Notes: generated by a model not told the origin, from the letters alone. Numbered from the stretch's first letter, positions 29,234 to 38,182 are shown. The stretch is 64,000 bases of DNA from Marinigracilibium pacificum (GCF_012926615.1 NZ_JABBNU010000004.1:248001-312000), one strand, 5' to 3'. Program-made: numbers and translations.

Positions 29234-29449
29234 AGTTGTAGAATTTAAATTAGAAATTATTTAATGCACTACACATATAAAAGCTCTTTATTTAGTGCAT
29301 TACTAAAACTACAAACATTTGATGGTTTAGAAAATACCCAGCATTGGGCATTTTTTCAGAAGCTTTTATCACAAGAACCCTTAAATTAATCGTTTAATAA
29401 CATTTAATAGAATTAATTAAATTAAGGTCTATTTTAAAGTTCAATTACA

Positions 29450-30694
29450 TCAACTTTTAGGCAAATTCACATTAAAAACAGTCCCCTTATTAATTGCACT
29501 GCTTATCTCTATTTCACCATTATTCAATTTCAGAAGATGAATACAAAATGTCAGCCCTATCCCTTTCCCTTTTTCACCTTTTGTGCCAGTGGTCTTAAAT
29601 GATACTTCTTGATTCATTATATTATCAATCTGCTCTTCTGACATTCCTCTTCCCTGATCTGAAACTTTAACTTTAATACCCTTTTCACTTTCATTTGCTT
29701 CAATTTTTATTGTAGTATTCTCAGGAGAATATTTAACGCAATTATGAAGGACATTTCTAAAGATAATTTTAAAATGATTTGGATCAATAAAGGCTGTATT
29801 TGTATCAAGTTTTTTTATTACACTTATGTTTTTTTTCGTTAAGTCGTACTTTAACTGATTCAGTAAATTATTTAATTCAAAATTCAGATTTATACTTTCA
29901 GGCTTACACTTTAAACCTTTTAATTGATTCAAAGACCAATACAAGAGATCGTCTATTGTATTTCTAATTGGAATAATTTGTACTTTAATATTTTCTGAAT
30001 GCTCTACTAACTCATCGTGAGTGATGTATCCTTTCAAAAAAGCATCTAACAGAGCCTCGAAATTGTTAATTGGCCCTCTAACATCGTGGGCTATAATATT
30101 AATCAGCCTGTTTTTATCTTCATTAGCCTTATTTAGTTTGATAATTATAGACTCAAGAAGCCTCTTTAATAAAATCATTACTATATAAGAAATGATAATT
30201 ACAGCAATAGAATTCACCAGTAGCAATAATGGAGGGCTATTATAGCTATCTGGGAGTAAAGTAGCTTTAAGGTATTTGAAATAGATAAAACAAAGAATGG
30301 TAACGGATGTGAAGATTTTTTCTGATTTCCCATCGAGAAGAAATACACCAACTACCATAATTAAAAAGAAAAAATTCTCAGTATCAGTAAATCTAAGATC
30401 TCTATAGGCAAAATGAACCGCAATAAACACCATTGGTAAGATTGTAAAAAGCATTAAATAAATGGCTTTCCTACTTTTCTGAATCCTGCAAAGGTGAATT
30501 ACAATAAAACTGACAGATATAATTATAATATTTACAATTGCAACATCATAGACTTTGTATAACATACAAAATATGCATAGAAAGGTGCTAAGACCTATTA
30601 GGATAAGAGAAATCCAAATAGTAGCAACTGCTCTTGTTTTTACAAACCGGTTTTCAATCCCGTAAATACTTTGCCTGATAATTTTAGACAGCAT
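29450..30694 (-). CDS. Membrane histidine kinase, orphan (kinase A)
   Basis: The 414-residue protein has six hydrophobic helices (about 20-180) without a large extracellular domain, a HisKA dimerisation segment with phospho-acceptor His203 (IAHDVRGP) and a HATPase domain with an N box (NVLHNCVKYS), SDQGRGMS (G1) and GKGIGLTFC (G2), ending GTVFNVNLP. It probably senses through the membrane helices. No response regulator is adjacent. Its catalytic part closely resembles the kinase at 38453-39391 (for example LLYWSL, NPNHFKII-type and GLTFCIHLLK/GLAFCMHLLK blocks), so the two are paralogues. Confidence 0.88.
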   Translation of the reverse strand: MLSKIIRQSIYGIENRFVKTRAVATIWISLILIGLSTFLCIFCMLYKVYDVAIVNIIIISVSFIVIHLCRIQKSRKAIYLMLFTILPMVFIAVHFAYRDLRFTDTENFFFLIMVVGVFLLDGKSEKIFTSVTILCFIYFKYLKATLLPDSYNSPPLLLLVNSIAVIIISYIVMILLKRLLESIIIKLNKANEDKNRLINIIAHDVRGPINNFEALLDAFLKGYITHDELVEHSENIKVQIIPIRNTIDDLLYWSLNQLKGLKCKPESINLNFELNNLLNQLKYDLTKKNISVIKKLDTNTAFIDPNHFKIIFRNVLHNCVKYSPENTTIKIEANESEKGIKVKVSDQGRGMSEEQIDNIMNQEVSFKTTGTKGEKGKGIGLTFCIHLLKLNNGEIEISSAINKGTVFNVNLPKS

Positions 30695-30959
30695 GCTATT
30701 TAGATTAAATGGCTCAATAGGAATATAGCAATTAAAATTCGCTTTTCCTTTCTACAATCGGCATTTGTATTGCCTTTAAGGCTCATTTGTAAACACTTTC
30801 TTTGAAAATTCCCTTTAGCCGATTTATCTCATAATTAAACCGGAAGTATTCAATAATGTTTTTTCTTCTTAAGTGTTACTTTCTTTAGATATCTGCATTA
30901 TTTCTAATAGAGATTGCCATTAATTCAATCAAAAATTAAATCTTTAAATTGATTACTTT

Positions 30960-31385
30960 ATGAAAATTCTTATCAACACTTTACTTCTATTTATTACTTC
31001 AATTATTATGTTTTCATGTTCAGAAAGTGAAGAAATTGCAAATTCCTTAGAAAACACCCTTTCAAATCCCCTAGAAAATACCGTATGGTATGAAAACAGG
31101 TATTTTTCAGAAAATTGTAGCGATGAAAGTAACGAATTTGAATATAGCTATGCATGTACAGATTCATATTGTATGGAGATCAGATTCACTAAAGACAGCA
31201 TGTTTATTGAGGAATTAAGAACTGGGGACTTACTTGAAAAGCATCCTTATTCTTATGAAAATGGTGTTTTGCAGTTTAGCCAAGCCACTAAAAAAGTAGT
31301 TTTTAGAGGTGGAAATATGCTTTGGGATAGAACAAGACCTGATGAGGATTGTAATATATATTTTGAATTTGTGCCAGCGAATTAA
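30960..31385 (+). CDS. Small lipoprotein of unknown function
   Basis: The 141-residue protein has a lipobox (IIMFSC). The mature part contains a duplicated short block (NSLENTLSNPLENTVWYEN), several Cys residues (NCSDES, YACTDSYC, DEDCN) that could form disulfides, and beta-rich segments (LQFSQATKKVVFRGG) like a small lipocalin-type lipoprotein. It faces the minus-strand lipoprotein at 31504 across a bidirectional terminator. No function is assigned. Confidence 0.6.
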   Translation: MKILINTLLLFITSIIMFSCSESEEIANSLENTLSNPLENTVWYENRYFSENCSDESNEFEYSYACTDSYCMEIRFTKDSMFIEELRTGDLLEKHPYSYENGVLQFSQATKKVVFRGGNMLWDRTRPDEDCNIYFEFVPAN

Positions 31386-31457
31386 ATTTTCATTTTACTT
31401 TATTAGTTGTGTAAATTAAAATCTGAAAAACATACCTAATTACAATAATTAAACTAA

Positions 31458-31500
31458 TGACTAGTCCTAAAATAGTGTCAATCTATTTTAGGACTAGTCA
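31458..31500. terminator. Bidirectional terminator between convergent lipoprotein genes
   Basis: TGACTAGTCCTAAAATAG and its exact inverse complement lie around a 7-base loop: 18 paired bases. It stands between the stop codons of a plus-strand gene (31385) and a minus-strand gene (31504), so it can serve both. Confidence 0.75.
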
Positions 31501-31503
31501 CAT

Positions 31504-32136
31504 TTAAGAGACACTTATTATATATCTTTTCTTGATTCGCCATTGACCAGATTTTTCGAATAAATACAAAACTCTTGCCCCACATTCTCCTTCACAAGTA
31601 AAATCAGCATATAAAACAGCCTTATTTCCTCTATCATTTATTATCAGCTCTGATATTTGCAAAAAATAAAAGTCTTCACTCTCAGTATAGTGATCTACAA
31701 ACTCAATATCATTTCGGGTTAATAGTAAATATAATTGTAAAGCTTTTCGGCTTTTAGCATTCGAAAGTTCTGTGAAAATATTTAAAAAGTCATCTTCGAA
31801 ATTATCATCTGTTAATTTCTTTCTGATGTTTTCAATATCATCTTGAGGAACACCAATAGTAAGTGAGTCTATAAATATTATACCCGGCTTATGTTCTTCA
31901 AGTATATAAACTCTATTTTCAAGTGTTGAATCAGCATCTGGCGGATAGATATAATCCGGGACATTAATATTGTTATTGATATCATTATTTTCAACCAATG
32001 TTGAATCAATTACCAGGGTAAGAATAGATTGAAAATCATTATCTGAAACAGGATTTCGAGGCGTCTTTGAACCACACCCTGTTATTAATAATAACGAAAG
32101 TAATATAATAATGTATTTATTAAAGAGCTCATTCAT
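31504..32136 (-). CDS. Lipoprotein of unknown function
   Basis: The 210-residue protein has a lipobox (LLLITGC). The mature part has a hydrophilic Asn/Asp-rich N terminus, a helical middle (about 95-140, DDIENIRKKL and SKARKALQL-like segments) and a C-terminal beta sheet (KAVLYADFTCEGECGARVLYLFEKSGQWRIKKRY compacted around CEGEC) that resembles an NTF2-like module. It lies next to the RAYT element in the accessory region. Function unknown. Confidence 0.6.
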   Translation of the reverse strand: MNELFNKYIIILLSLLLITGCGSKTPRNPVSDNDFQSILTLVIDSTLVENNDINNNINVPDYIYPPDADSTLENRVYILEEHKPGIIFIDSLTIGVPQDDIENIRKKLTDDNFEDDFLNIFTELSNAKSRKALQLYLLLTRNDIEFVDHYTESEDFYFLQISELIINDRGNKAVLYADFTCEGECGARVLYLFEKSGQWRIKKRYIISVS

Positions 32137-32164
32137 ATTAACTTACAAAGTTATCATTGTGTAC

Positions 32165-32877
32165 CTCCACTGGCGCGCGTTGCGCAGCAAAACGCGTGAC
32201 TACTTTAACAACTTTACATCAATTAAACCCTTCTTATCCCCAAAATAATCTCTCGCCGAACTATACCAGTACTTTTCTGGTTCATCTACAATTTCAGAAT
32301 CAACCGGATTATTATGTATATAATCAAGCTTTTGCTCCATTATTAAATTACTATCCAATTCTATTGGGTGATTTCCATCTATCCAAATCTTATTTGAGGT
32401 AATTCTTTTTAATTTACTTCCGGCTTTTTCAAAAGCTCTTAATAACCATTCACTACGACTCTCATTAATTCTACCAATTTCGGTTATGATCCTCTTATTA
32501 CTAAGTTTTTTAAAATCCCGCATAATTGCTGCTAAACTACTGTCTTTATTGCCAGAACTTATAATCATATGGATATGACTTGGCATTATACAATAAGCAT
32601 GAATATTTAAACCTCTTTTTCTCTGATAATATTCTAAAGTATCAAGTATTATATGTTTATACTCTTTTCGGGTAAAAAGATCAATCCAAAAGACAACTGT
32701 ACATGTAACAAAATAGATCCCTTCTGGATTATTGAATTTATACTTTTCAGACATGATTTCGGTTGATTCATAGTTGATTTTGGAAAGATATATAAGATTA
32801 ATTATTCTTACAAAGTATAAAGTAGATACTTATATCGGCACGCGTTATGCCGAAAAAGCAACGCGCGCCAGTGGGAG
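32165..32877 (-). mobile_element. RAYT element bounded by inverted REP sequences
   Basis: A 713-base unit made of one Y1-transposase gene with inverted ends. The left end reads CTCCACTGGCGCGCGTTGC, and the right end is its reverse complement with one extra G (ending CGCGCGCCAGTGGGAG). Each end also contains a CGCG hairpin (left: CGCGTT/AACGCG around about 10 bases; right: CGCGTT/AACGCG around about 13). This is the organisation of a REP-associated tyrosine transposase with its cognate REP pair. Confidence 0.75.
32200..32754 (-). CDS. REP-associated tyrosine transposase (RAYT, Y1 family)
   Basis: The 184-residue protein is of the TnpA-REP/Y1_Tnp type. It has the HuH metal motif at His60/His62 (IMPSHIHMI), the preceding strand FVTCTVVFWIDLF, helix DFKKLSNKRI and a C-terminal LDYIHNNPV motif (Tyr145 is one candidate nucleophile) with YSSARDYFG, as in REP-associated transposases. 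It would cut single-stranded DNA at REP hairpins. The frame is intact. The gene's 3' end plus the following REP are strongly similar to segments of the ~240-bp repeats at 38.2 and 40.2 kb, so this enzyme or a close relative probably mobilised them. Confidence 0.88.
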   Translation of the reverse strand: MSEKYKFNNPEGIYFVTCTVVFWIDLFTRKEYKHIILDTLEYYQRKRGLNIHAYCIMPSHIHMIISSGNKDSSLAAIMRDFKKLSNKRIITEIGRINESRSEWLLRAFEKAGSKLKRITSNKIWIDGNHPIELDSNLIMEQKLDYIHNNPVDSEIVDEPEKYWYSSARDYFGDKKGLIDVKLLK

Positions 32878-32882
32878 ACTTA

Positions 32883-33449
32883 TCAATCATCAATAGTGGT
32901 ATCAAAGTGATCCTTAAATTTTAATTGAAAAGAATCACTTTTTAAAATCGGTATTATCATTTCATTTTTCTTATAATAAATAGTGTCAATATTACTTAAC
33001 TTTATATATCCTTTTGCTAATGTTTCTTCGCCAATATTCTTTAACAAAGTATCATTTAAAAAAACTGTATAATATGCATAATAATCCGATTTTGGATTTG
33101 CACATTGTGTTGTTGAAGATCTAAAGTCAGTAAGTTGAATTTTTCTTTCGTTACTAATTTTAATATATAATTCTGAATCAGTATTTAAATCATTACTATT
33201 ATAAACGGATTGTGATTTGATACAAAAAGTATCGCTACTTCTATTCTTTATTTGAAAATCAAAATAAACTGTAGGATTTACTAATTTACCTTTATTCTCA
33301 TTTAAAGAATCTACCATATAGATAGTTGATCTTATTCCATTCCATAAAACATCAACATCATTTAATTTATCCTCCATAGAGTTTGAATTATTTTCAGTAT
33401 TACAACTAAAAATAATTATTAAAAGTATTATGTTGTTTTTGTAATTCAT
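32883..33449 (-). CDS. Lipoprotein following the RHS tip; possible immunity protein
   Basis: The 188-residue protein has a lipobox (LLIIIFSC, Cys16). The mature part is beta-rich (NPTVYFDFQIKNRS, YAYYTVFLND, QLKFKDHFD) with no enzyme motif. Its start codon overlaps the stop of the RHS tip as TAATG, so the two are translationally coupled. Immunity genes normally sit directly after RHS or other polymorphic-toxin tips, and a periplasmic or membrane-attached lipoprotein would suit a toxin acting on the envelope. No homologous immunity family was recognised, so the role rests on position alone. Confidence 0.6.
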   Translation of the reverse strand: MNYKNNIILLIIIFSCNTENNSNSMEDKLNDVDVLWNGIRSTIYMVDSLNENKGKLVNPTVYFDFQIKNRSSDTFCIKSQSVYNSNDLNTDSELYIKISNERKIQLTDFRSSTTQCANPKSDYYAYYTVFLNDTLLKNIGEETLAKGYIKLSNIDTIYYKKNEMIIPILKSDSFQLKFKDHFDTTIDD

Positions 33450-34327
33450 TAATTACCAATATTTAAATAATAATTAAATAATTCGATATAATCTCGCTTA
33501 AAGTTAGGAGTAGTATTCTCCCAGGTAGAGTGATTCATTTGATAAATATATGCCCCAGAATGAGGTTTGCCACCTATACCAAAATTCAAAACTCCATGAC
33601 CTATAAATTCATGTGCGCCAAGAGCATTCATAACATTAGATACAGTACCTAAATCGTTATTTCTTCTTCCCCGCCAAGCAACAGTTATTTTAATAACATC
33701 ATTTTCTGCTTTACCTGAAAATCTGGTTTTTCCATAAATAGCTGCATTTGCTGTCCCATTAGCTATTTCAGGGTTATTATAATTTTCAGAGGTATTATTT
33801 TCATTATATATTGAAACTTTACCATTATATAATTTACTCATATCAACTCCTTGTGTCTGCGACAATATATGTGTAAATATTTTTGAAGCTACTGAAGATT
33901 TTAAACCTGCATCATTAATCCCTACACTTCTATCATCTAAATCATTTTGAAGTGCTAAATTTGTTTGAGTTCTATCATTTAGCGTTTCTTCTCCAAGAAT
34001 AAATTTAATTTCATTAAAATCTGATTGTTTTAAGATTTTAATGTTATCTGATGTCTTGTTATCTTCATACAAGAAGTCCCCATTTTCATTATAATATCTA
34101 TCAAGTGCTCCATCTGGATCTATTCTAACAACCGGATTGTTTTGAACAAAATTATAAGGAGAAAGCCATTCCCTTTTCTCTGCCATTGGATCAACACCCA
34201 AAAACATGCCTATCTTCGCATCATAATACCTAACCCCATAGTAATACAACCCTGTTTCTTCGTCTAATTCTTTACCATTGAACAAATATGGAGTACGGTT
34301 TGTGTTGCTGTGTTCTTCTACGCCCAC
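33449..34327 (-). CDS. RHS core C-terminus with metallopeptidase-like toxin tip
   Basis: The 292-codon frame starts with GTG and is intact. Residues 1-73 are the RHS-associated core (YLFNGKELDEETGLYYYGVR, YYDAKIGMFLGVDPMAE, SPYNFVQNNPVVRIDPDG). After the PDG boundary a variable tip of about 220 residues begins. It has a zincin-like motif His239-Glu240-x3-His244 (AHEFIGHG, six-residue spacing) and later His256 and His266 as possible third ligands. This is the layout of a polymorphic RHS toxin. Upstream RHS sequence is interrupted by inserted repeats, so the tip is separated from the shell and may only be made from the internal GTG. It overlaps the next gene (TAATG). Confidence 0.7.
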   Translation of the reverse strand: MGVEEHSNTNRTPYLFNGKELDEETGLYYYGVRYYDAKIGMFLGVDPMAEKREWLSPYNFVQNNPVVRIDPDGALDRYYNENGDFLYEDNKTSDNIKILKQSDFNEIKFILGEETLNDRTQTNLALQNDLDDRSVGINDAGLKSSVASKIFTHILSQTQGVDMSKLYNGKVSIYNENNTSENYNNPEIANGTANAAIYGKTRFSGKAENDVIKITVAWRGRRNNDLGTVSNVMNALGAHEFIGHGVLNFGIGGKPHSGAYIYQMNHSTWENTTPNFKRDYIELFNYYLNIGN

Positions 34328-34389
34328 CCTGCTACCTGGCTGCTCGCTAAAATGGTTTACCAGACCATTTTTAAACGCTCACCCCCTCC
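34323..34389 (-). repeat. 66-bp palindromic element, copy A (inside RHS)
   Basis: Read on the minus strand: GGAGG, then GCGTTTAAAAATGGT, loop, ACCATTTTAGCGAG, and CCAGGTAGCAGGG. It splits the RHS frame between YMAFGG and VEEHSN. The stem is AAAATGGT/ACCATTTT. Confidence 0.75.
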
Positions 34390-34400
34390 GAAGGCCATAT

Positions 34401-34453
34401 ATTGCTCACTGTTGTGATTATCTTTTAAGGAGTTCGCGAACCTCGTTCCTCGG
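34401..34453 (-). repeat. Separate ~53-bp insertion in the RHS gene
   Basis: It lies between the codons for VYQHFE and YMAFG, which are contiguous in intact RHS genes. It contains the perfect palindrome GTTCGCGAAC. It does not match the 66-bp elements and has a stop codon in the RHS frame. Confidence 0.5.
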
Positions 34454-34499
34454 TTTCAAAATGCTGGTATACTTCTCCACTGGCATCGGTGATGTAGCT

Positions 34500-34565
34500 C
34501 CTGCCCTGCAGCCTGGCACCTCACTAAAAATCTTCACAGGAGATTTTCTAAACGTTCGGTCCTCC
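34500..34565 (-). repeat. 66-bp palindromic element, copy B (inside RHS)
   Basis: Read on the minus strand it begins GGAGGACCGAACGTTTAG and ends GCCAGGCTGCAGGGCAGG. It splits HPDH from SYITD. The stem AAAATCT/AGATTTT differs from copies A and C but stays paired. Confidence 0.75.
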
Positions 34566-34896
34566 AATGATCCGGGTGGTAGTAGTACTGGAATGGTTCT
34601 GATGCTGATCCACCATTTCCTCCTTTGCCGTTAAGCTGCCCTGGAGGTATTTTACCGCTCTTACCGGCTATTAAGATCTCTCAGTTTTCTCCTAAGAATT
34701 TCAGGTTCTTAACAATGCCGTCCCAAATCTTACCACTTTTTGTACTGTAGTTTACTTTATCTCCACCAGCAGCTCGTTTGTCGATGGTGTCATCATAACC
34801 ACCGCCTAGCTTACTTACTATTCGTTGGCTTTCGATATAATAGTGCTTGGTATAACTTCCGCTTCTGATATAATAAATAAAGAACATTTGTGTTTA

Positions 34897-34961
34897 CCAG
34901 CCCTGCAACCTGGCCCCTCACTAAAATGGTCTGCAAGACCATTTTTTACGTTCGGTCCTCC
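34897..34961 (-). repeat. 66-bp palindromic element, copy C (inside RHS)
   Basis: Read on the minus strand it begins GGAGGACCGAACGTAAAA and ends GGCCAGGTTGCAGGGCTGG. The stem AAAATGGTCT/AGACCATTTT is perfect around TGC. Its CGAACGTAA supplies the stop codon that ends the long RHS frame after SGSGN. Confidence 0.78.
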
Positions 34962-36532
34962 ATATTTCCTGAACCTGACCTATGGCTACCGTCTTTGTAA
35001 ACTGCCTGTCCCTGGCTTTTACCTTTTAATACTCTGGTTCCGGATGCATCATACACATAGTGATGGATTGCTCCGTTATCCATGATCGAGCGGATTCTGT
35101 TTTCTTCGTCCCAAACAATGTTTCTACGTTGTCCACTGACATCGTGGGTCCAGCCTGTCAGGTTTCCGTTCAGGTCGTACTGGTATGACTTGTCACCAAT
35201 GTGTACCGGAGCATTTGGTTGTTCTTTACCATATTCGTAGGTCATATCGTAGGAAGTTCGTTTTTGAGTTACCCAGTTATTCCCTTCACCACCGCTGCGC
35301 TCGTGGGTCTGGTTTTTTCTTAAGATTCCACCAACGGTATTGTATTCCATTTCCAGGTTGTATCGATGCTTTTCATTGCTTCCGGTATAGTTACCTTCCG
35401 CTGATACTAAACGATACAGATCATCATATTCGTATGAGTATGTGGATGAACCACCCATCAGGTCATTTGATGGAACTGCCGCTCTGTTTGTCAGGCTCAA
35501 TATGTTGTTTACTTTATCGTATTCATACACATTATCCATCATGTCGCGACCCTGGCTGGTCTTGGCATTCATGTTTTTAAGTCTTCTGCGGTCTTCTTCG
35601 TAAGAATAGGTAGTCTTAGTTCCATAACCATATTCTAAGAACACTCGCTGACCGAATTTATCATACCCCAGTTGCTCCACGTAGTTAAACTTGTACCCTT
35701 GCTTCTTCCCTTTCATGCTGCGAAGTAAACCACCGGCATTGTAGGTGTATTCTACTTTCTCACCGTCAGGGTAAGTCATTGACATTAACCTGTTCCAAGT
35801 ATCATACTCCCACTCTGTCACATAAGTTTGCTCGGTATGACCAGGAATGATCACAGTACGAATATTCTTGATCACCTCTCCTAGTGGACCGTAGAAGAAT
35901 TCTTGTGCTCCGGAAGCATCTTCCTGAAGGACTACCCTACCCGCACGGTTATTATCAGCACCAGCTTCACCAAAGGTGTAGGTCACATTGTTTTCCGGAT
36001 TTTCCGGATAAATGATCTTTTCTAATCGATTGTAGTCGTATTCATAAGTTACTGCTCCACCAGATTCTCTTAGGTTAGCGGTTACTGTTTCTCTTAAGTT
36101 GCTTGCAATGTCATAGCTGAACGTAGTCAGTCCGGCATCCGGATGATCTCGGCTGATTCGACGACCAAACCAGTCGTATTCATACAATGTTTTATTTTCA
36201 CGATCATCCATTGAGGCGATCTTCTCATTCATTGCATTATACTCAAAGCTCGTCCAGACACTTCCTTCACTGGTTACATTTTTAACAGCCGTGACACGCT
36301 CTCTGATATCGGTATATTGAGCAGTTCGAATACCATTTGGATCAATTGTTATGGTTTCAAACATTTTTCTTCCCTGGCGGTCTTCACCAAACCCATATTT
36401 CATTTCGGTTTTAGCTCCATCTGGAAGATATGATTTCACAGCTCTACCTAGTACGTCTTATTTTTAATTCAATTGATTCACTACAAATTTTAATGTATTT
36501 TTCAGCATCAAACTTTTCAAACCTATTAAAAC

Positions 36533-38182
36533 ATGAAAAATTTACTCTATACCGGAGCACTTATTTTTCTTTTCTCATGTGGTTCTCAATCTGACAACCA
36601 GGAGAAAGAAGAAGATTCCGCAGAAATGAATACAGTTAACCCAATTCAAGAGAAGGTGGATGAATTTGCTGAGTTCACTCTCAATACGGACCTGTCTGTA
36701 CTAAGCGACAATGAAAAAAAGATGCTTCCACTTTTAATCGAAGCATCCCAAATTATGGATAAGCTCTTCTGGAAGGAAGCTTATGGCGATAAAGATGAAT
36801 TGATGGCAAGTCTGAATGACGCTGAAAAAGCTTTTGCAAAAATCAATTATGGACCATGGGAACGCCTGAATGATGATAAACCTTTTGTAGAAGGTGTAGG
36901 CCCTAAGCCAGCTGGAGCTCAATTCTATCCAACTGATATGACAAAAGAAGAATTCGAACAATGGGATGAACCAAACAAGAAGGATCAATACTCATTTGTA
37001 AGAAGAAATGAAGATGGTGGACTTTATTTAGAGCCTTACCATGTTGCGTTTAAAGAAGAAGTAACTAAAGCAGCTGACTTATTAAGGCAAGCTGCTGAAT
37101 TATGTGAGGAAGAAGGCCTTAAAAAATACCTTACTCTAAGAGCTGATGCCCTTTTATCTGATGATTACCTAGCATCAGACATGGCCTGGATGGACATGAA
37201 GAATAATACCATCGATGTAGTTATCGGTCCGATAGAAAATTATGAGGATAAATTATATAACTATCGTTCTGCGCATGAAGCCTATGTTTTGATTAAAGAC
37301 AAAACATGGAGTGAAAGATTAGAAAAGTTCGCGTCATTTTTGCCAGAGTTACAGCAGGGATTACCTGTTGCTGATGCCTACAAGAAAGAAATGCCGGGTA
37401 CTTCATCACAGCTAAATGCTTATGATGTTATTTACTATGCCGGTGACTGTAACTCAGGTAGCAAGACTATCGCAATTAACTTGCCTAATGATGAGCGTGT
37501 TCAATTAGAAAAAGGCTCAAGACGTTTACAGCTTAAAAATGCAATGCAGGCTAAATTCGATAAAATATTAGTGCCAATTTCAGAAGAGCTGGTCAGTGAA
37601 GATCAAAGAAAGCATATTACCTTTGATGCATTTTTTGCAAATACAATGTTTCATGAAGTTGCTCATGGCCTTGGTATTAAGAATACTATAAATGGAAAAG
37701 GTACTGTTAGATCAGCACTAAAAGAAAAAGGATCAGCTCTGGAAGAAGGAAAAGCTGATATTCTTGGATTATACATGGTTACCAAATTACATGACAAAGG
37801 TGAAATTGAAGGAGAGTTAATGGATTACTATGTAACCTTTATGGCTGGGATATTCAGATCCGTTAGATTTGGGGCTTCAAGTGCACATGGTCAGGCTAAT
37901 ATGATCAGATTTAACTACTTCCAGGAAATGGATGCATTTAGCTATGATGAAACAACCGGACGATATTCGGTTAACTTCGATAATTTCCAAAATGCAATGA
38001 ATTCACTTTCAGAAAAGATTCTAACGTTACAAGGCGATGGAGATTACGATGGAGTAAGTAAATTATTTGAAGAAAAAGGAAGTGTGGGACCAGAACTACA
38101 AAAATCATTAGACAAAGTATCTGAAGCAGGAATACCAGTTGATATTGTATTCAACCAGGGTACGGAAGTTTTAGGTTTATAA
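36533..38182 (+). CDS. M49-like (dipeptidyl-peptidase III family) zinc peptidase lipoprotein
   Basis: The 549-residue protein has a lipobox (LIFLFSC) and an acidic linker. The body matches the peptidase M49/DPP III-like group: NYGPWERLNDDKPFVEGVG, KPAGAQFYPTDM, AYDVIYYAGDCNSGSKTIAINLPND and the zinc site HEVAH (His374-Glu375-His378) with EEGKAD (from Glu404) about 30 residues later. Classical DPP III has a six-residue HExxGH; here it is a five-residue HExxH, as in more distant relatives. It would remove short peptides from oligopeptide N termini, here in the envelope. It starts 66 bases beyond the truncated 5' end of the RHS relic, on the opposite strand, and has its own terminator. Confidence 0.82.
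   Translation: MKNLLYTGALIFLFSCGSQSDNQEKEEDSAEMNTVNPIQEKVDEFAEFTLNTDLSVLSDNEKKMLPLLIEASQIMDKLFWKEAYGDKDELMASLNDAEKAFAKINYGPWERLNDDKPFVEGVGPKPAGAQFYPTDMTKEEFEQWDEPNKKDQYSFVRRNEDGGLYLEPYHVAFKEEVTKAADLLRQAAELCEEEGLKKYLTLRADALLSDDYLASDMAWMDMKNNTIDVVIGPIENYEDKLYNYRSAHEAYVLIKDKTWSERLEKFASFLPELQQGLPVADAYKKEMPGTSSQLNAYDVIYYAGDCNSGSKTIAINLPNDERVQLEKGSRRLQLKNAMQAKFDKILVPISEELVSEDQRKHITFDAFFANTMFHEVAHGLGIKNTINGKGTVRSALKEKGSALEEGKADILGLYMVTKLHDKGEIEGELMDYYVTFMAGIFRSVRFGASSAHGQANMIRFNYFQEMDAFSYDETTGRYSVNFDNFQNAMNSLSEKILTLQGDGDYDGVSKLFEEKGSVGPELQKSLDKVSEAGIPVDIVFNQGTEVLGL

Larger units (their letters stand above)
33449..36466 (-). pseudogene. Decayed RHS/YD-repeat gene, 5'-truncated and interrupted by palindromic elements
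   Basis: The YD-repeat shell is readable from about 36464 (DVLGRAVKSYLPDG after an in-frame TAA) through an open frame 34946-36439 with many YD repeats (YEYDWFGRRISRDHPDAG, YSYEYDDLYRLVSAEG, NIVWDEENRI), then in pieces SYTKHYYIESQRIVSKL, KGGNGGSASEPFQYYYHPDH and SYITDASGEVYQHFE, and finally the core and tip at 33449-34327. The N terminus with signal and early repeats is missing. Three copies of a ~66-bp palindromic element and one other insertion break the frame; the first insertion supplies the TAA that ends the 497-codon piece. A full-length product cannot be made. Relic of a contact-dependent toxin gene. Confidence 0.75.

Noticed and set aside
34278-34634. Plus-strand frames across the RHS relic
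   Set aside because: They lie opposite recognisable RHS coding blocks and inserted repeats, and have no motif.
34946-36439. Treating the 497-codon RHS piece as an independent intact protein
   Set aside because: It begins within a YD repeat with an in-frame stop just upstream and ends at a stop supplied by the inserted element. It is a fragment of the larger pseudogene.
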